A DNA stretch of 64,000 bases, taken from positions 185,622 through 249,621 of the forward strand of contig NZ_BAABHJ010000032.1 in NCBI RefSeq assembly GCF_039542035.1, read 5' to 3'. How positions within the stretch are numbered: the stretch's first letter is position 1; each line of letters begins with the position of its first letter. Below the pieces are notes generated by a model. The model saw nothing but the letters and a program-made list of their open reading frames with translations. It was not told the origin of the DNA and did not search any database. This DNA is from Actinoallomurus liliacearum (GTDB taxonomy: Bacteria; Actinomycetota; Actinomycetes; Streptosporangiales; Streptosporangiaceae). Positions 48,462 through 58,877 of the stretch are shown in pieces. Position numbers and translations under genes: made by a program.

Positions 48462-50168
48462 GTGCCGACCGTCGTCCCCCGCCTCCGGAGCCCCGTTCGC
48501 GGTCGCCTGATCGTCTGCGGTGACACGCCGCTCGCCTTCCGGCTGGCCGACGAGTTGTCCACGCGTTACCTGCAGGACGTCACCGTCATCGTGCCCTCCA
48601 AGAGACGCAACCACGGGCCGCAGATCGCCGAGCTGCCCCGCGTCCGGGTGCACGAGGCGGCGGAGCTGGACGACGAGGCGTTCCGGGCCGTGCACATCGA
48701 GTCGGCGCTCGCGGTCGCCCTCGTGAGCAACAGCGAGGTCGGCAACATCCACGCGGCGCTGCGGGTCCAGGAGCTCAACCCCGACATCCGGCTGGTCGTC
48801 CGGATGTCGAACACCACCCTGGGCAACCGCATCCGCACTCTCTTCAAGGACTGCGCCGTGCTGTCCGACAGCGCGGTCGCCGCGCCGTCGTTCGTGGCCG
48901 CCGCCCTCGGGGACCTGCCGCCCAGCCACGTCCGCGTGGCGGGCCGCACCCTCTACGTCGCCCACCGCAGCGACCGGGTCCGCAACGTCATCTGCGCGCT
49001 CGCGGACACCCGCAGACCGGACGGGAGACCACGCCTGCTTCCGGTGGACCAGGAACGGGCCAACCTGGTGCTCGCGGTCGCCGACGGCACGTCGCCCACG
49101 TCCCTCTCCGGCCCCCCGGTGGTCCAGCGCCCGGTGTCCGGGCTCACCCGGAGCCTGCGCCTGCTGCTCAGCCGGCGGCTCCTCCAGGTGGCGGTCGCCC
49201 TGCTGGTGCTGGTCACCGTGGGGAGCACCGCGCTCAGCATCAGCGACGGCCACGGCTTCACGTACTCGCTGTACCTCGTCCTCCTCGACATCGCCGGCGC
49301 CGCCAACCCCGACCCGGACCTGAGCGGGGCGGCCAAGGTGACACAGGTGATCATTACGCTCGGCGGCCTCGCGCTGGTGCCCGCGATCACCGCCGCGGTC
49401 GTCGACGCGGTGGTCCGGGCCCGGCTCGCGGGGCCGCTCGAGCGGCTGCGCGATCCGATCAGCGGGCACGTCGTGGTCGTCGGCCTCGGCGGGGTCGGCC
49501 TCCGGGTGGTGTCGCAGCTCCACGACCTCGGCGTCCCGGTGGTCTGCGTCGAGGCCGACGAGGACGCGGTCGGCGTGCCCCTGGCCCGCCGTCTGGGGCT
49601 GCCGATCGTGTTCGGCGACGCCACCCGAGGGGAGACGCTCCGCGCGGCGTGGGTCGGCACCTGCCGTGCCGTCGTCACCGTCACGAGCGACGACATCGCC
49701 AACCTCGAGGCCGGGCTGAACGCCCGCGCCCTGCGGGACAACGTCCGCGTCGTACTCCGGCTGTTCGACGACGACCTGGCGGCGCGCGTGCACCGCAACT
49801 TCAAGATCCCGGTGTCGCGCAGCGTGTCCTTCCTGGCGGCCCCGGCGTTCGCCGCCGCCATGATGGAACGCCAGGTCATCGGGACGATCCCGGTCGGCCG
49901 AAGCGTCATGCTGATCGCCGACATGCCGATCGGCGAGGGTTCCGAGCTCGACGGCCGGCCGCTGCGGGAGGCGAACCTCCCCGGCGAGGCCCGCGTGCTG
50001 GCACTCGGCCGCCGCGGCCGCCCGCGCTTCGACTGGGACGTGCAAGACGGCTACCTGCTGATCCCCGGCGACCGGCTCGTCGTGCTCGCGACCCGGTCGG
50101 GCATCGGCCACATCCGCGCCCGTACGATCGGGCCGCCCGACCTGGGCTCGGTCCCGTCGCCGCGCTGA
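48462..50168 (+). CDS. Membrane NAD-binding RCK (TrkA-N) protein without a potassium-channel filter
   Basis: About 568 residues. An N-terminal TrkA-N-like domain begins GRLIVCGDTPLAFRLADEL, a two-helix membrane segment follows (LLQVAVALLVLVTVGSTAL and VTQVIITLGGLALVPAITAAVVDAV), and a second TrkA-N domain begins GHVVVVGLGGVGLRVVSQL, followed by a TrkA-C-like end. This resembles CASTOR/POLLUX-like or RCK channels, but the loop between the helices (FTYSLYLVLLDIAGAANPDP) has no TVGYG filter. GTG 48462 is chosen; an in-frame start at 48414 precedes it. A role in ion or redox sensing is possible. Confidence 0.85.
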   Translation: MPTVVPRLRSPVRGRLIVCGDTPLAFRLADELSTRYLQDVTVIVPSKRRNHGPQIAELPRVRVHEAAELDDEAFRAVHIESALAVALVSNSEVGNIHAALRVQELNPDIRLVVRMSNTTLGNRIRTLFKDCAVLSDSAVAAPSFVAAALGDLPPSHVRVAGRTLYVAHRSDRVRNVICALADTRRPDGRPRLLPVDQERANLVLAVADGTSPTSLSGPPVVQRPVSGLTRSLRLLLSRRLLQVAVALLVLVTVGSTALSISDGHGFTYSLYLVLLDIAGAANPDPDLSGAAKVTQVIITLGGLALVPAITAAVVDAVVRARLAGPLERLRDPISGHVVVVGLGGVGLRVVSQLHDLGVPVVCVEADEDAVGVPLARRLGLPIVFGDATRGETLRAAWVGTCRAVVTVTSDDIANLEAGLNARALRDNVRVVLRLFDDDLAARVHRNFKIPVSRSVSFLAAPAFAAAMMERQVIGTIPVGRSVMLIADMPIGEGSELDGRPLREANLPGEARVLALGRRGRPRFDWDVQDGYLLIPGDRLVVLATRSGIGHIRARTIGPPDLGSVPSPR

Positions 50169-50200
50169 CGCCCGCGACCTCCCCTGGCCGGCCGCGCGAC

Positions 50201-51694
50201 TCAGCGCGCGACGAACTGCTCGCGGCCGCCCTCGTGGCGCGGCGACACCTGGAAGGAGCCGGTCAGGGACCCGCCGTCGAACTGCGCCCGGTTCGACGAC
50301 ACCTGGCCCTTGGTGCTCTTGTCGCCGGTGGGAATGATCAGGTACGAGCGGCCGTCGACCACCCCCGCGAGCACGGACGCCTCCTTGGCCTGGAGCGTCC
50401 CGCTCTTCAGCCGGAACGTGCCGGTGAGCCGGGCGAGGATCTCGTACGGGACCTCATGGGAGACGTAGTAGCCGCCCGCGTCCAGGTCGCCCTCGGCCGT
50501 GTTCATCGGGACGAGGACGAGCGCGTGCCCGGTGTCCCGGTAGGCGGAGACGAGAGGGTTCAGCCGCGGGATCAGATCGGTGTTCAGCTTGCTGAGGATG
50601 TCCTGGATGGACTGCCGGAGCGAGTCCGGCGCCGGCTCGGCGACGGGGTTCACGCCCGTGAGCAGCAGGTCGACCGGCGTCTGGCGGCCCTGGGTGACCT
50701 GCCGCTTCCAGTCCTTGCGGGTCTCGTCGAGGAGCAGGCCGGCGACGCCGCCCAGCTCCGTGCTCTCCCCGTCCAGGGTGATCTGCCCGGGATCGAGCCT
50801 CCCATCCAGCGGCCGGAGCTGCGCGTTCTTGCGGATCGCCGGGAGGTCCTCGCGTTTGGCGCCCATCGCCATGGCCATCGAGATGGCGCCGAAGTAGCCC
50901 GCCGCGCCGTCGCCGATGTCGGTGACCGCGGCCCGCTTCACCTCACCGGGGAACTCCTTGTGCCACCTCGACCACCAGTACGCCGCGCCGGCCAGCCGCT
51001 GGTTCCGCTGCTTGGGCGCGTTGAAGGCGGCGACCATGTCGTTGTAGACCATGGCCCGGTACAGCCGGGGCGTGACGGCCAGCGGGACGTCCGTGCCGCG
51101 CAGCATCTCGCCGCTCTTCCTCCACGCCTGCCAGCTCTGCTGCGTGGCGTGGAAGAGCTCGTCCGTCGCGGCGGCGAACAACGTGGCGGACAGCGGCATC
51201 CCGGACGTCGCCGAGTCCGACTTGTACGAGGGGTCGGCGACGTTCAGGATGACGGCGGGATGCCCGTCCCAGGTGGCGTAGGAGGAGCCGCCGCGCGGGA
51301 TGTCGATCTTCCTTTTGCGCAGCTCGGCCGCGCTCAGGTCCGTCACGCCGTCCACGCTGACCAACCGCGCCCGGCCGCCCTCGCCGAGGATGACCCGCCG
51401 GTCCTTGAGGACCGTGCCGGGCCAGATCTTCGCCGCCTCCGGCCACACCCGGGCCGCGGCCTCCTGCACTTCGGCGGCGATGGGCTTCAGGGCCGTCGCC
51501 GCGGTCATCGGCCCGCGCTGGTGGTGGGAGCCGCCGCCGGAACATCCGGCGGCCGAGCCCAGCGCGACCGCCGTGACGAGGGCCGGCCACCGGACCTTCG
51601 CGCCGGCCGAGCCTCGGCGGCCTGAACAGAAGGATCCCGACCCGACGTACCCAGTGAACACCGCACAACCCCCGTGCCGGCCGATCTCGAACAT
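50201..51694 (-). CDS. Putative lipoprotein (497 aa)
   Basis: An N-terminal hydrophobic stretch ending in a lipobox (VTAVALGSAAGC, Cys at about residue 51) indicates a membrane-anchored lipoprotein; the export signal is unusually far from the annotated ATG, and GTG 51661 with GGGGG upstream would be more usual. The mature part contains an Asn/Asp-rich region with VDGVTDLSAAELRKRKIDIPRGGSSYATWDGHPAVILNVADP and a C-terminal domain with YYVSHEVPYEILARLTGTF. No family is recognised. It converges on the RCK gene. Confidence 0.7.
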   Translation of the reverse strand: MFEIGRHGGCAVFTGYVGSGSFCSGRRGSAGAKVRWPALVTAVALGSAAGCSGGGSHHQRGPMTAATALKPIAAEVQEAAARVWPEAAKIWPGTVLKDRRVILGEGGRARLVSVDGVTDLSAAELRKRKIDIPRGGSSYATWDGHPAVILNVADPSYKSDSATSGMPLSATLFAAATDELFHATQQSWQAWRKSGEMLRGTDVPLAVTPRLYRAMVYNDMVAAFNAPKQRNQRLAGAAYWWSRWHKEFPGEVKRAAVTDIGDGAAGYFGAISMAMAMGAKREDLPAIRKNAQLRPLDGRLDPGQITLDGESTELGGVAGLLLDETRKDWKRQVTQGRQTPVDLLLTGVNPVAEPAPDSLRQSIQDILSKLNTDLIPRLNPLVSAYRDTGHALVLVPMNTAEGDLDAGGYYVSHEVPYEILARLTGTFRLKSGTLQAKEASVLAGVVDGRSYLIIPTGDKSTKGQVSSNRAQFDGGSLTGSFQVSPRHEGGREQFVAR

Positions 51695-51753
51695 GGGCCG
51701 GGGGGTGGCTCGCCCATCTTGACGCGGGCGATCATTCCCCGTCGTCGGTCCGG

Positions 51754-52632
51754 TTAACGTCCTCCCACGTCGGCAACGGTTTTCAAGCCGTTCAGGAAGG
51801 CCACGCCCGCGCGAACGTCGGCGACGGGGCCGCCGCCGGGCGCCGGCTCGGCGGCCAGGACGGTGTCCTGCTCGAGGACGTACCAGCCCTGGTAGCCGGC
51901 CTGGTCGAGCGCCGCCACGATCCCCGCCGTGTCCACGTCGCCGGTGCCGAGCGGACGGTACAGCCCGTCGCGCACGGCCTCGGTGTACGTGGCCCGGCCC
52001 GCGCGCACCCGGTCGGCGGCGCTCGCGTCGACGTCCTTGAGGTGCACGTGCGCGATGCGGTCCGCGGCCGACCGCGCCAGCGCGAGCGGGTCGGTGCCGC
52101 CGATCAGCAGGTGCCCGGTGTCCAGGCAGAGGGGTACGCCGGAGCCGGCCAGGACCCGGTCGACCTCGTCCGGGCCCTCGACGATCGTGCCGACGTGCGG
52201 GTGCAGGGCCGTCCGGCGTCCCAGCCCCGCGGCGTACGCCGCGATGCGGTCGAGATTGGTCAGCAGCGTCGCCCAGTCACGAGCGGACAGCACCGGGCGC
52301 TCGTCGTACCCGTCCCGGCCGGTGACGGCCGCGAGCACGAGCATCGGCGCGTCACCGAACCCGCGCAGCGCCCGCTCCACCTCCGGCAGCGGATCGCGCT
52401 CCGGCTCGTGCAGGACGACCGGGACGAAGCCGCCGACCGCCGCCAGACCGTAGGAGGCCAGCAGCGTCTCGCGTTCGGCCGGGTCGGCCGGCAGGAACCC
52501 GTCCGGACCGAACTCGGTCGCGGTCAGCCCCGCGTCCCGCATCTCGGCCAGCACCCGGTCCGGGGGCATCTGGTGACCCCATCCCGGTACCTCGCACACA
52601 CCCCAGGAGATGGGCGCACCCGCGATCCTCAC
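51754..52632 (-). CDS. Sugar-phosphate isomerase/epimerase-type TIM barrel (IolE/IolI-like)
   Basis: 292 residues beginning VRIAGAPISWGVCEVPGWG, typical of 2-keto-myo-inositol isomerases and inosose dehydratases. Metal-binding residues appear as TEFGPDGFL, TALHPHVGTIVE, CLDTGHLLIGG, IAHVHLKDVD and YVLEQDTVL. The GTG at 52632 overlaps the stop of the upstream dehydrogenase (GTGA). With that gene it forms a pair acting on inositol or a related sugar. Confidence 0.88.
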   Translation of the reverse strand: MRIAGAPISWGVCEVPGWGHQMPPDRVLAEMRDAGLTATEFGPDGFLPADPAERETLLASYGLAAVGGFVPVVLHEPERDPLPEVERALRGFGDAPMLVLAAVTGRDGYDERPVLSARDWATLLTNLDRIAAYAAGLGRRTALHPHVGTIVEGPDEVDRVLAGSGVPLCLDTGHLLIGGTDPLALARSAADRIAHVHLKDVDASAADRVRAGRATYTEAVRDGLYRPLGTGDVDTAGIVAALDQAGYQGWYVLEQDTVLAAEPAPGGGPVADVRAGVAFLNGLKTVADVGGR

Positions 52633-53636
52633 TTCCGGACCTCCTCGATCCTCACGGCGCGCCGCTCCCGGCGGGACCGGTCGCACGCCTCGGCCACGTA
52701 GAACGCCTCCAGGGCCTCCTCCGGCGGGCACGGACTCTCGGCCTGCCCGGCGGCGACCCGGAGGAAGGTCGCGAGCTCGGCCTCGTACGCCGGCCCGAAC
52801 CGCTCGAGGAAGCCCTGGCAGGGCAGCGCGCCCAGCGTGGCGGCCGCCGGGCCGCCGTCGACCGGCGTCAGCGGCGTCCCGGTGTTCAGCCCGGCCGCGA
52901 GGCTGTCCTTGGCGCCGAACGCCTCGAAGCGGACGTCGTATCCGGCGCCGTTGTAGCGGGTCTCGGTGATGAGGGCGAGGGTCCCGTCGTCGAAGGTGAG
53001 CACGGCCGCGCAGGTGTCGACGTCGTCGCACGCGGCGAAGTACTCATCCCCCTTGTTGGCCCCGGTCGCCGTGACCTCGACGACCTGCCGCCCGGTCACG
53101 AACCGGACCGCGTCGATGTCGTGGACGGCGCAGTCGCGGAAGATGCCGCCGGAGACCCGGACGTACGCGGCGGGCGGCGGCGCGGGATCGAGCGTGCAGG
53201 ACCGTACGGTGTGCAGCCGGCCGAGGCGGCCGGCCGCGACGGCGTCCCGGAGCGCGACGTGGCCGGCGTCGAAGCGGCGCTGGAATCCGACCTGCACGGG
53301 GACGCCCGCCGCGCGCACTTCACGAACGACTTGGAGCGTTCCAAAACTGTCCGGCGCGACCGGTTTCTCGCAGAAGGTCGGGATGCCCGCCCGCACGGCC
53401 CGGGTCACGAGTTCGGCGTGCGCGTCCGTCGCGGCGGCGACCACCAGGCCGTCCAGCCGCTCACCGAACAGGGCGTCGACCGAGTCGGCGACCGACCCGC
53501 CGTACTCCTCCGCGAGCCGGCGCGCCCGTTCCCCGTCCGGATCGGCCACCACGAAGCCGTCGACAGGGGACAGCGCGCGGAGAGTTTCTGCGTGGCGGGC
53601 ACCGATGCGGCCGGCCCCGGCGAGCCCGATTCTCAT
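52629..53636 (-). CDS. Gfo/Idh/MocA-family dehydrogenase (inositol 2-dehydrogenase-like)
   Basis: 335 residues with GLAGAGRIGARHAETL (residues 4-19), the catalytic EKPVA, VGFQRRFDAGH and the HDIDAVRFV signature with the catalytic Asp/His of inositol dehydrogenases. A strong AGGAGG precedes ATG 53636. Coupled to the isomerase-like gene. Two LacI-type palindromes, one in the promoter and one inside this gene, indicate control by a LacI/IolR-like repressor. The exact cyclitol or sugar is not fixed by sequence. Confidence 0.9.
   Translation of the reverse strand: MRIGLAGAGRIGARHAETLRALSPVDGFVVADPDGERARRLAEEYGGSVADSVDALFGERLDGLVVAAATDAHAELVTRAVRAGIPTFCEKPVAPDSFGTLQVVREVRAAGVPVQVGFQRRFDAGHVALRDAVAAGRLGRLHTVRSCTLDPAPPPAAYVRVSGGIFRDCAVHDIDAVRFVTGRQVVEVTATGANKGDEYFAACDDVDTCAAVLTFDDGTLALITETRYNGAGYDVRFEAFGAKDSLAAGLNTGTPLTPVDGGPAAATLGALPCQGFLERFGPAYEAELATFLRVAAGQAESPCPPEEALEAFYVAEACDRSRRERRAVRIEEVRK
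53331..53344. promoter_or_regulatory. Internal LacI-type operator within the inositol dehydrogenase-like gene
   Basis: TTGGAGCGTTCCAA is a 14-bp palindrome with a single mismatched pair and a CG near its centre. It shares TTGGA-x-CGTTCCA with the promoter site at 53694. Its position about 300 bases inside the gene resembles the auxiliary operator arrangement in lac-type systems. Confidence 0.55.
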
Positions 53637-53693
53637 AGAGTCCTCCTGGTCGGCGATCTCTATCAGGACGCCCGCGACCCGACGGGAGGCGTT

Positions 53694-53705
53694 TGGAACG
53701 TTCCA
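53694..53705. promoter_or_regulatory. LacI-type operator in the promoter of the inositol-type pair
   Basis: TGGAACGTTCCA is a perfect 12-bp palindrome with a central CG, 57 bases upstream of the dehydrogenase start. The companion site lies 362 bp away. The repressor gene is not in the window. Confidence 0.7.
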
Positions 53706-53838
53706 CGTCGGATTGCGATTGTCAGGACATTTCAGACGTGCCACTTAAGCTAAACCGCGGCACGCCCCTCGTCCACGAATTGACCGGACAAGGCCGATCC
53801 GTTACCCGCGCCCCCTGCCACTCCTGCCTCGATCGAAC

Positions 53839-53852
53839 ACCAAGCGCTAGTT
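53839..53852. promoter_or_regulatory. KstR2-like site just upstream of the epimerase-Ddn gene
   Basis: ACCAAGCGCTAGTT matches AnCAAGnnCTTGnT with one mismatch. It ends seven bases before the ATG, covering the ribosome binding region. Confidence 0.45.
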
Positions 53853-53859
53853 TGATCTC

Positions 53860-55530
53860 ATGCGCGTTCTCGTCACCGGTGGTTCCGGATTCGTGGGCTC
53901 GTACACCGTCGCGGCGCTGCTCCGGGCGGGTCACCACGTGCGAGTGCTCGTACGCGATCCCCGCCGGGCGGCCACGGTCCTCGGCGGTGTGGGCGTCGAC
54001 GCGGAGGCCGTGGAGATGTATCCCGGAGACATGCTCGACGCGAAGGCGGTCGCCCAGGCCCTCGACGGCTGCGACGCCGTCGTCCACGCCGCGGCCGCGC
54101 TCGGCGTCACCGATCCCCGCACGAGCGTCCTGGAGGTCAACGTCGCCGGCACCCGCAACGTGGTCCGCGGCGCGGTCGCCCGGGGACTCGACCCGGTGAT
54201 CCACGTGTCCACGGTCGCGGCGTTCGTCCCACCGGCGGGGCCGGTGATCCGGGCGGACGATCCCCTCGCGCATCCGCGTACGGACTACGGTCTGTCGAAG
54301 GTCGCGGCCGAACGCTACGTCCGCCGCCTGCAGGCCGACGGCGCGCCCGTCACCGTCTTCTACCCCGGCGGCGTCATCGGCCCCCGGCAGCCGCACCTGG
54401 ACGCGATGATGGCCGGCCTGGCCGGGGCGCTCAACCTGATCTGGCCGACGCCGGGCGGCGGTGTGTCGCTCCTCGACGTACGCGACCTGGGCGAGGCCGT
54501 GGCCCGTGCGACCGTTCCCGGTCTCGGGCCGCGCCGGTACATGCTGGGCGGGCACTACCTGACCTGGCCGGAGCTCGCCGACCGCTGCGACGCCCTCACC
54601 GGCGTGCGCTGCCGCCGGGTCCCGGTCCCCGGAGCGGGGATGATCGCGCTCGGGGCGCTGCTGGACGCGGTCAAGCGGATCCGCACGTTCGACTACCCGC
54701 TGACCCGGGACGCCGCGCGGATCATGGTGACCCTCGTGCCCTCCGACGACGCCGCGACCATCGACGCGCTCGGCCTCACGCTCCGGCCGGTCGAGGAGAG
54801 CCTCACGGACTCCCTGCGCTGGCTCGCCGCCGCCGGGCACCTGGCCCCCGCCCGCGCCGGACGCCTGGCCCCCGCTCGGGCCGGACACCCGACTCACGCC
54901 CGCGCAGGACGCCCGACCCCCGGCCGTGCCGGACGCCCCTCCCCCGCCCGCGCCGCACGGCCGACGCCTGGTCCGGGCTCAGGCGACGCAGCCCCGAACG
55001 ACACCACGAGTGCCGCCCGCAGAAAGGCAGGACCTGTCATGGCACCGAGCAGGCTCAAGACCGTCATCTCCCCGCCGGTCCAGCGGATGGCCGGATCCGC
55101 GTGGTTCGCCAAGGTCGGGCCGAAGGTGGTCCCGCCCCTGGACCGCGCGCTGCACCGGCTGTCCGGCGGCCGGCTCCTCCTGGCGCAGTACATCGTGCCC
55201 AGCCTCGTGCTGACGGCCACCGGGCACCGCAGCGGCCTGCCCCGCCGGACGCCGCTGGCCTGCCTGCCCGAACCGGACGGCTCCTACCTCGTGGTCGGCA
55301 GCAACTTCGGCCGCGAGCACCATCCCGCGTGGACGACGAACCTGCTGCACGAGCCGAACGCCGAGGTCGACCACCGGGGCCGTACGATCCCGGTCACCGC
55401 ACGGCTGCTGGAGGGGGCCGAGCGCGCCGAGGTCTGGCCCCGGCTGGTGAAGGTCTGGCCGACGTTCGACCGGTACGTCGAGCGCTCCGGGCGGGAGCTC
55501 CGGGTCTTCCGCCTCGAACCGCGGGACTGA
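53860..55530 (+). CDS. Fusion of an NAD-dependent epimerase/3-beta-HSD-like domain and a Ddn-type deazaflavin reductase domain
   Basis: A single 556-residue frame. Residues 1-327 are an extended SDR: GGSGFVG at the N-terminus, VHAAAALGV, YGLSKVAAE catalytic Tyr-x3-Lys and FYPGGVIGPRQP. Residues about 330-392 are a repetitive Pro/Ala/Arg/Gly linker (five 24-base units). Residues about 394-556 are a DUF385/Ddn nitroreductase-like barrel: RLKTVISPPVQRMAG, LVLTATGHRSGLPRRTPLACLPEPDGSYLVVGSNFGREHHPAW. An internal ATG at 55039 could also produce the second domain alone. Ddn proteins reduce quinones or nitro compounds with F420H2. Confidence 0.88.
   Translation: MRVLVTGGSGFVGSYTVAALLRAGHHVRVLVRDPRRAATVLGGVGVDAEAVEMYPGDMLDAKAVAQALDGCDAVVHAAAALGVTDPRTSVLEVNVAGTRNVVRGAVARGLDPVIHVSTVAAFVPPAGPVIRADDPLAHPRTDYGLSKVAAERYVRRLQADGAPVTVFYPGGVIGPRQPHLDAMMAGLAGALNLIWPTPGGGVSLLDVRDLGEAVARATVPGLGPRRYMLGGHYLTWPELADRCDALTGVRCRRVPVPGAGMIALGALLDAVKRIRTFDYPLTRDAARIMVTLVPSDDAATIDALGLTLRPVEESLTDSLRWLAAAGHLAPARAGRLAPARAGHPTHARAGRPTPGRAGRPSPARAARPTPGPGSGDAAPNDTTSAARRKAGPVMAPSRLKTVISPPVQRMAGSAWFAKVGPKVVPPLDRALHRLSGGRLLLAQYIVPSLVLTATGHRSGLPRRTPLACLPEPDGSYLVVGSNFGREHHPAWTTNLLHEPNAEVDHRGRTIPVTARLLEGAERAEVWPRLVKVWPTFDRYVERSGRELRVFRLEPRD
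54847..54966 (+). repeat. Five tandem 24-bp units in the epimerase-Ddn linker
   Basis: Units begin at 54847, 54871, 54895, 54919 and 54943 and encode variants of the octapeptide PARAGRLA. The array joins two enzyme domains and is likely to vary in copy number between strains. Confidence 0.85.
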
Positions 55531-55545
55531 CCGCCCGTACGCGAA

Positions 55546-55575
55546 CGGCGCCCCTCCCGCGAGGGAGGGGCGCCG
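55546..55575. terminator. Bidirectional terminator before lon
   Basis: CGGCGCCCCTCCC (55546-55558) pairs perfectly with GGGAGGGGCGCCG (55563-55575) with a GCGA loop. It lies between the convergent fusion gene and lon. Confidence 0.85.
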
Positions 55576-55628
55576 CTCCGGAGTGCCGGATCGCCCGGCC
55601 GGTCAGGAGTACCGGACCACACGGCCCG

Positions 55629-58028
<2,400 letters not shown>

Positions 58029-58042
58029 CAGGCCTCCAAAAG

Positions 58043-58063
58043 CTTGAGTCATCCACACTCAAG
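58043..58063. promoter_or_regulatory. HspR operator (HAIR element) of lon
   Basis: CTTGAGT-N7-ACTCAAG is present without mismatch at 58043-58063. This is the published consensus of HAIR, bound by HspR together with DnaK, and lon is a known HspR target in Streptomyces. Confidence 0.93.
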
Positions 58064-58147
58064 AAAGAAGAGCCCAGATTAATTTCCGCCCGGCCGTTCG
58101 CCGTCAGCGATCACCCACCCGTTGTCCCGTCCGCGACAGAGCCCTAC

Positions 58148-58588
58148 ATGACCCCGACCACGTTCCCCGAGCGGCGCCTGAAGAACGCCGATGGCGCCCC
58201 ACCAGCGCCCTCGACACGGGCGCTGCGCAAACACCACCAAGCAGCCCGCTACTTCGCCAAGAAGCGCTACGCCGCCAACACGCTCGTCTATCACCACCAC
58301 ACCAACGCACCCGTGCTCGAGACCTACTACCCCCAGCCCGGCCCCTATGCCCGACAGCGCGCCCAGTTCGCCGCCGAGGCCGCGGAGTTCGTCCACCGAA
58401 CATCCCGCGAGGCACCCAATAGCACCGACCGAGTGGGGGTGCTGGACGATCGTCGACTCAACAGCGGACGCCGCCGCCTGATCCTGCCAGACGGTCAACA
58501 ACGCACCGTCGCCGGTGACGCGACCGACGTCGAACTCACCTCCCGCTACCAACTCGACAAGATTGCCCGCATGCCCTTGACCGACTGA
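58148..58588 (+). CDS. Hypothetical protein (146 aa)
   Basis: The protein has a Tyr/His-rich central part (YFAKKRYAANTLVYHHHTNAPVLETYYPQPG) and a basic C-terminal half. Codon third positions are GC-rich and the composition is protein-like, whereas the opposite strand reads as Gly/Val-rich shadow in this interval. No family is recognised and there is no obvious ribosome binding site. Confidence 0.5.
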   Translation: MTPTTFPERRLKNADGAPPAPSTRALRKHHQAARYFAKKRYAANTLVYHHHTNAPVLETYYPQPGPYARQRAQFAAEAAEFVHRTSREAPNSTDRVGVLDDRRLNSGRRRLILPDGQQRTVAGDATDVELTSRYQLDKIARMPLTD

Positions 58589-58876
58589 AACGATCGGCTT
58601 CGGACTGCGCCCTGTCTCGCCGGCCCGGCCGCCCTGAGCCACCCCGTCATGCGACACCACCACGGCGACCCGATCGGCGCGCTGGCCGCCGCGCCGATCC
58701 GCCTTGGGCCCGTCGATGGCCACCAAGGCGGTGACCAGGCGGTCGTCGAAGGACTCGGCATCGTTGAATCCCTCGGTCGCACCGGCCTTCGGACACATGC
58801 CGAACGAGCTGTCCTTCTCGGAGATCGCCGTCCGCTGGCCAAGGTCCGGCAGACCCTCGAAATCATGCGAGCGCGG
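58589..58876. other. Unresolved stretch without an assigned gene
   Basis: No complete gene is supported. On the minus strand a frame from about 58870 down to 58600 reads in a protein-like way (DLGQRTAISEKDSSFG, GFNDAESFDDRLVTALVAIDG) with GC-rich third positions, which could be a gene relic, but it has no start, no end and no recognisable family. Confidence 0.35.
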
Positions 58877-58877
58877 C

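Noticed and set aside
58079..58798. 239-residue minus-strand frame opposite the 146-aa hypothetical gene
   Set aside because: Its second half is Gly/Val-rich antisense sequence; only the first 80 codons or so look protein-like, so it is not called as a gene.
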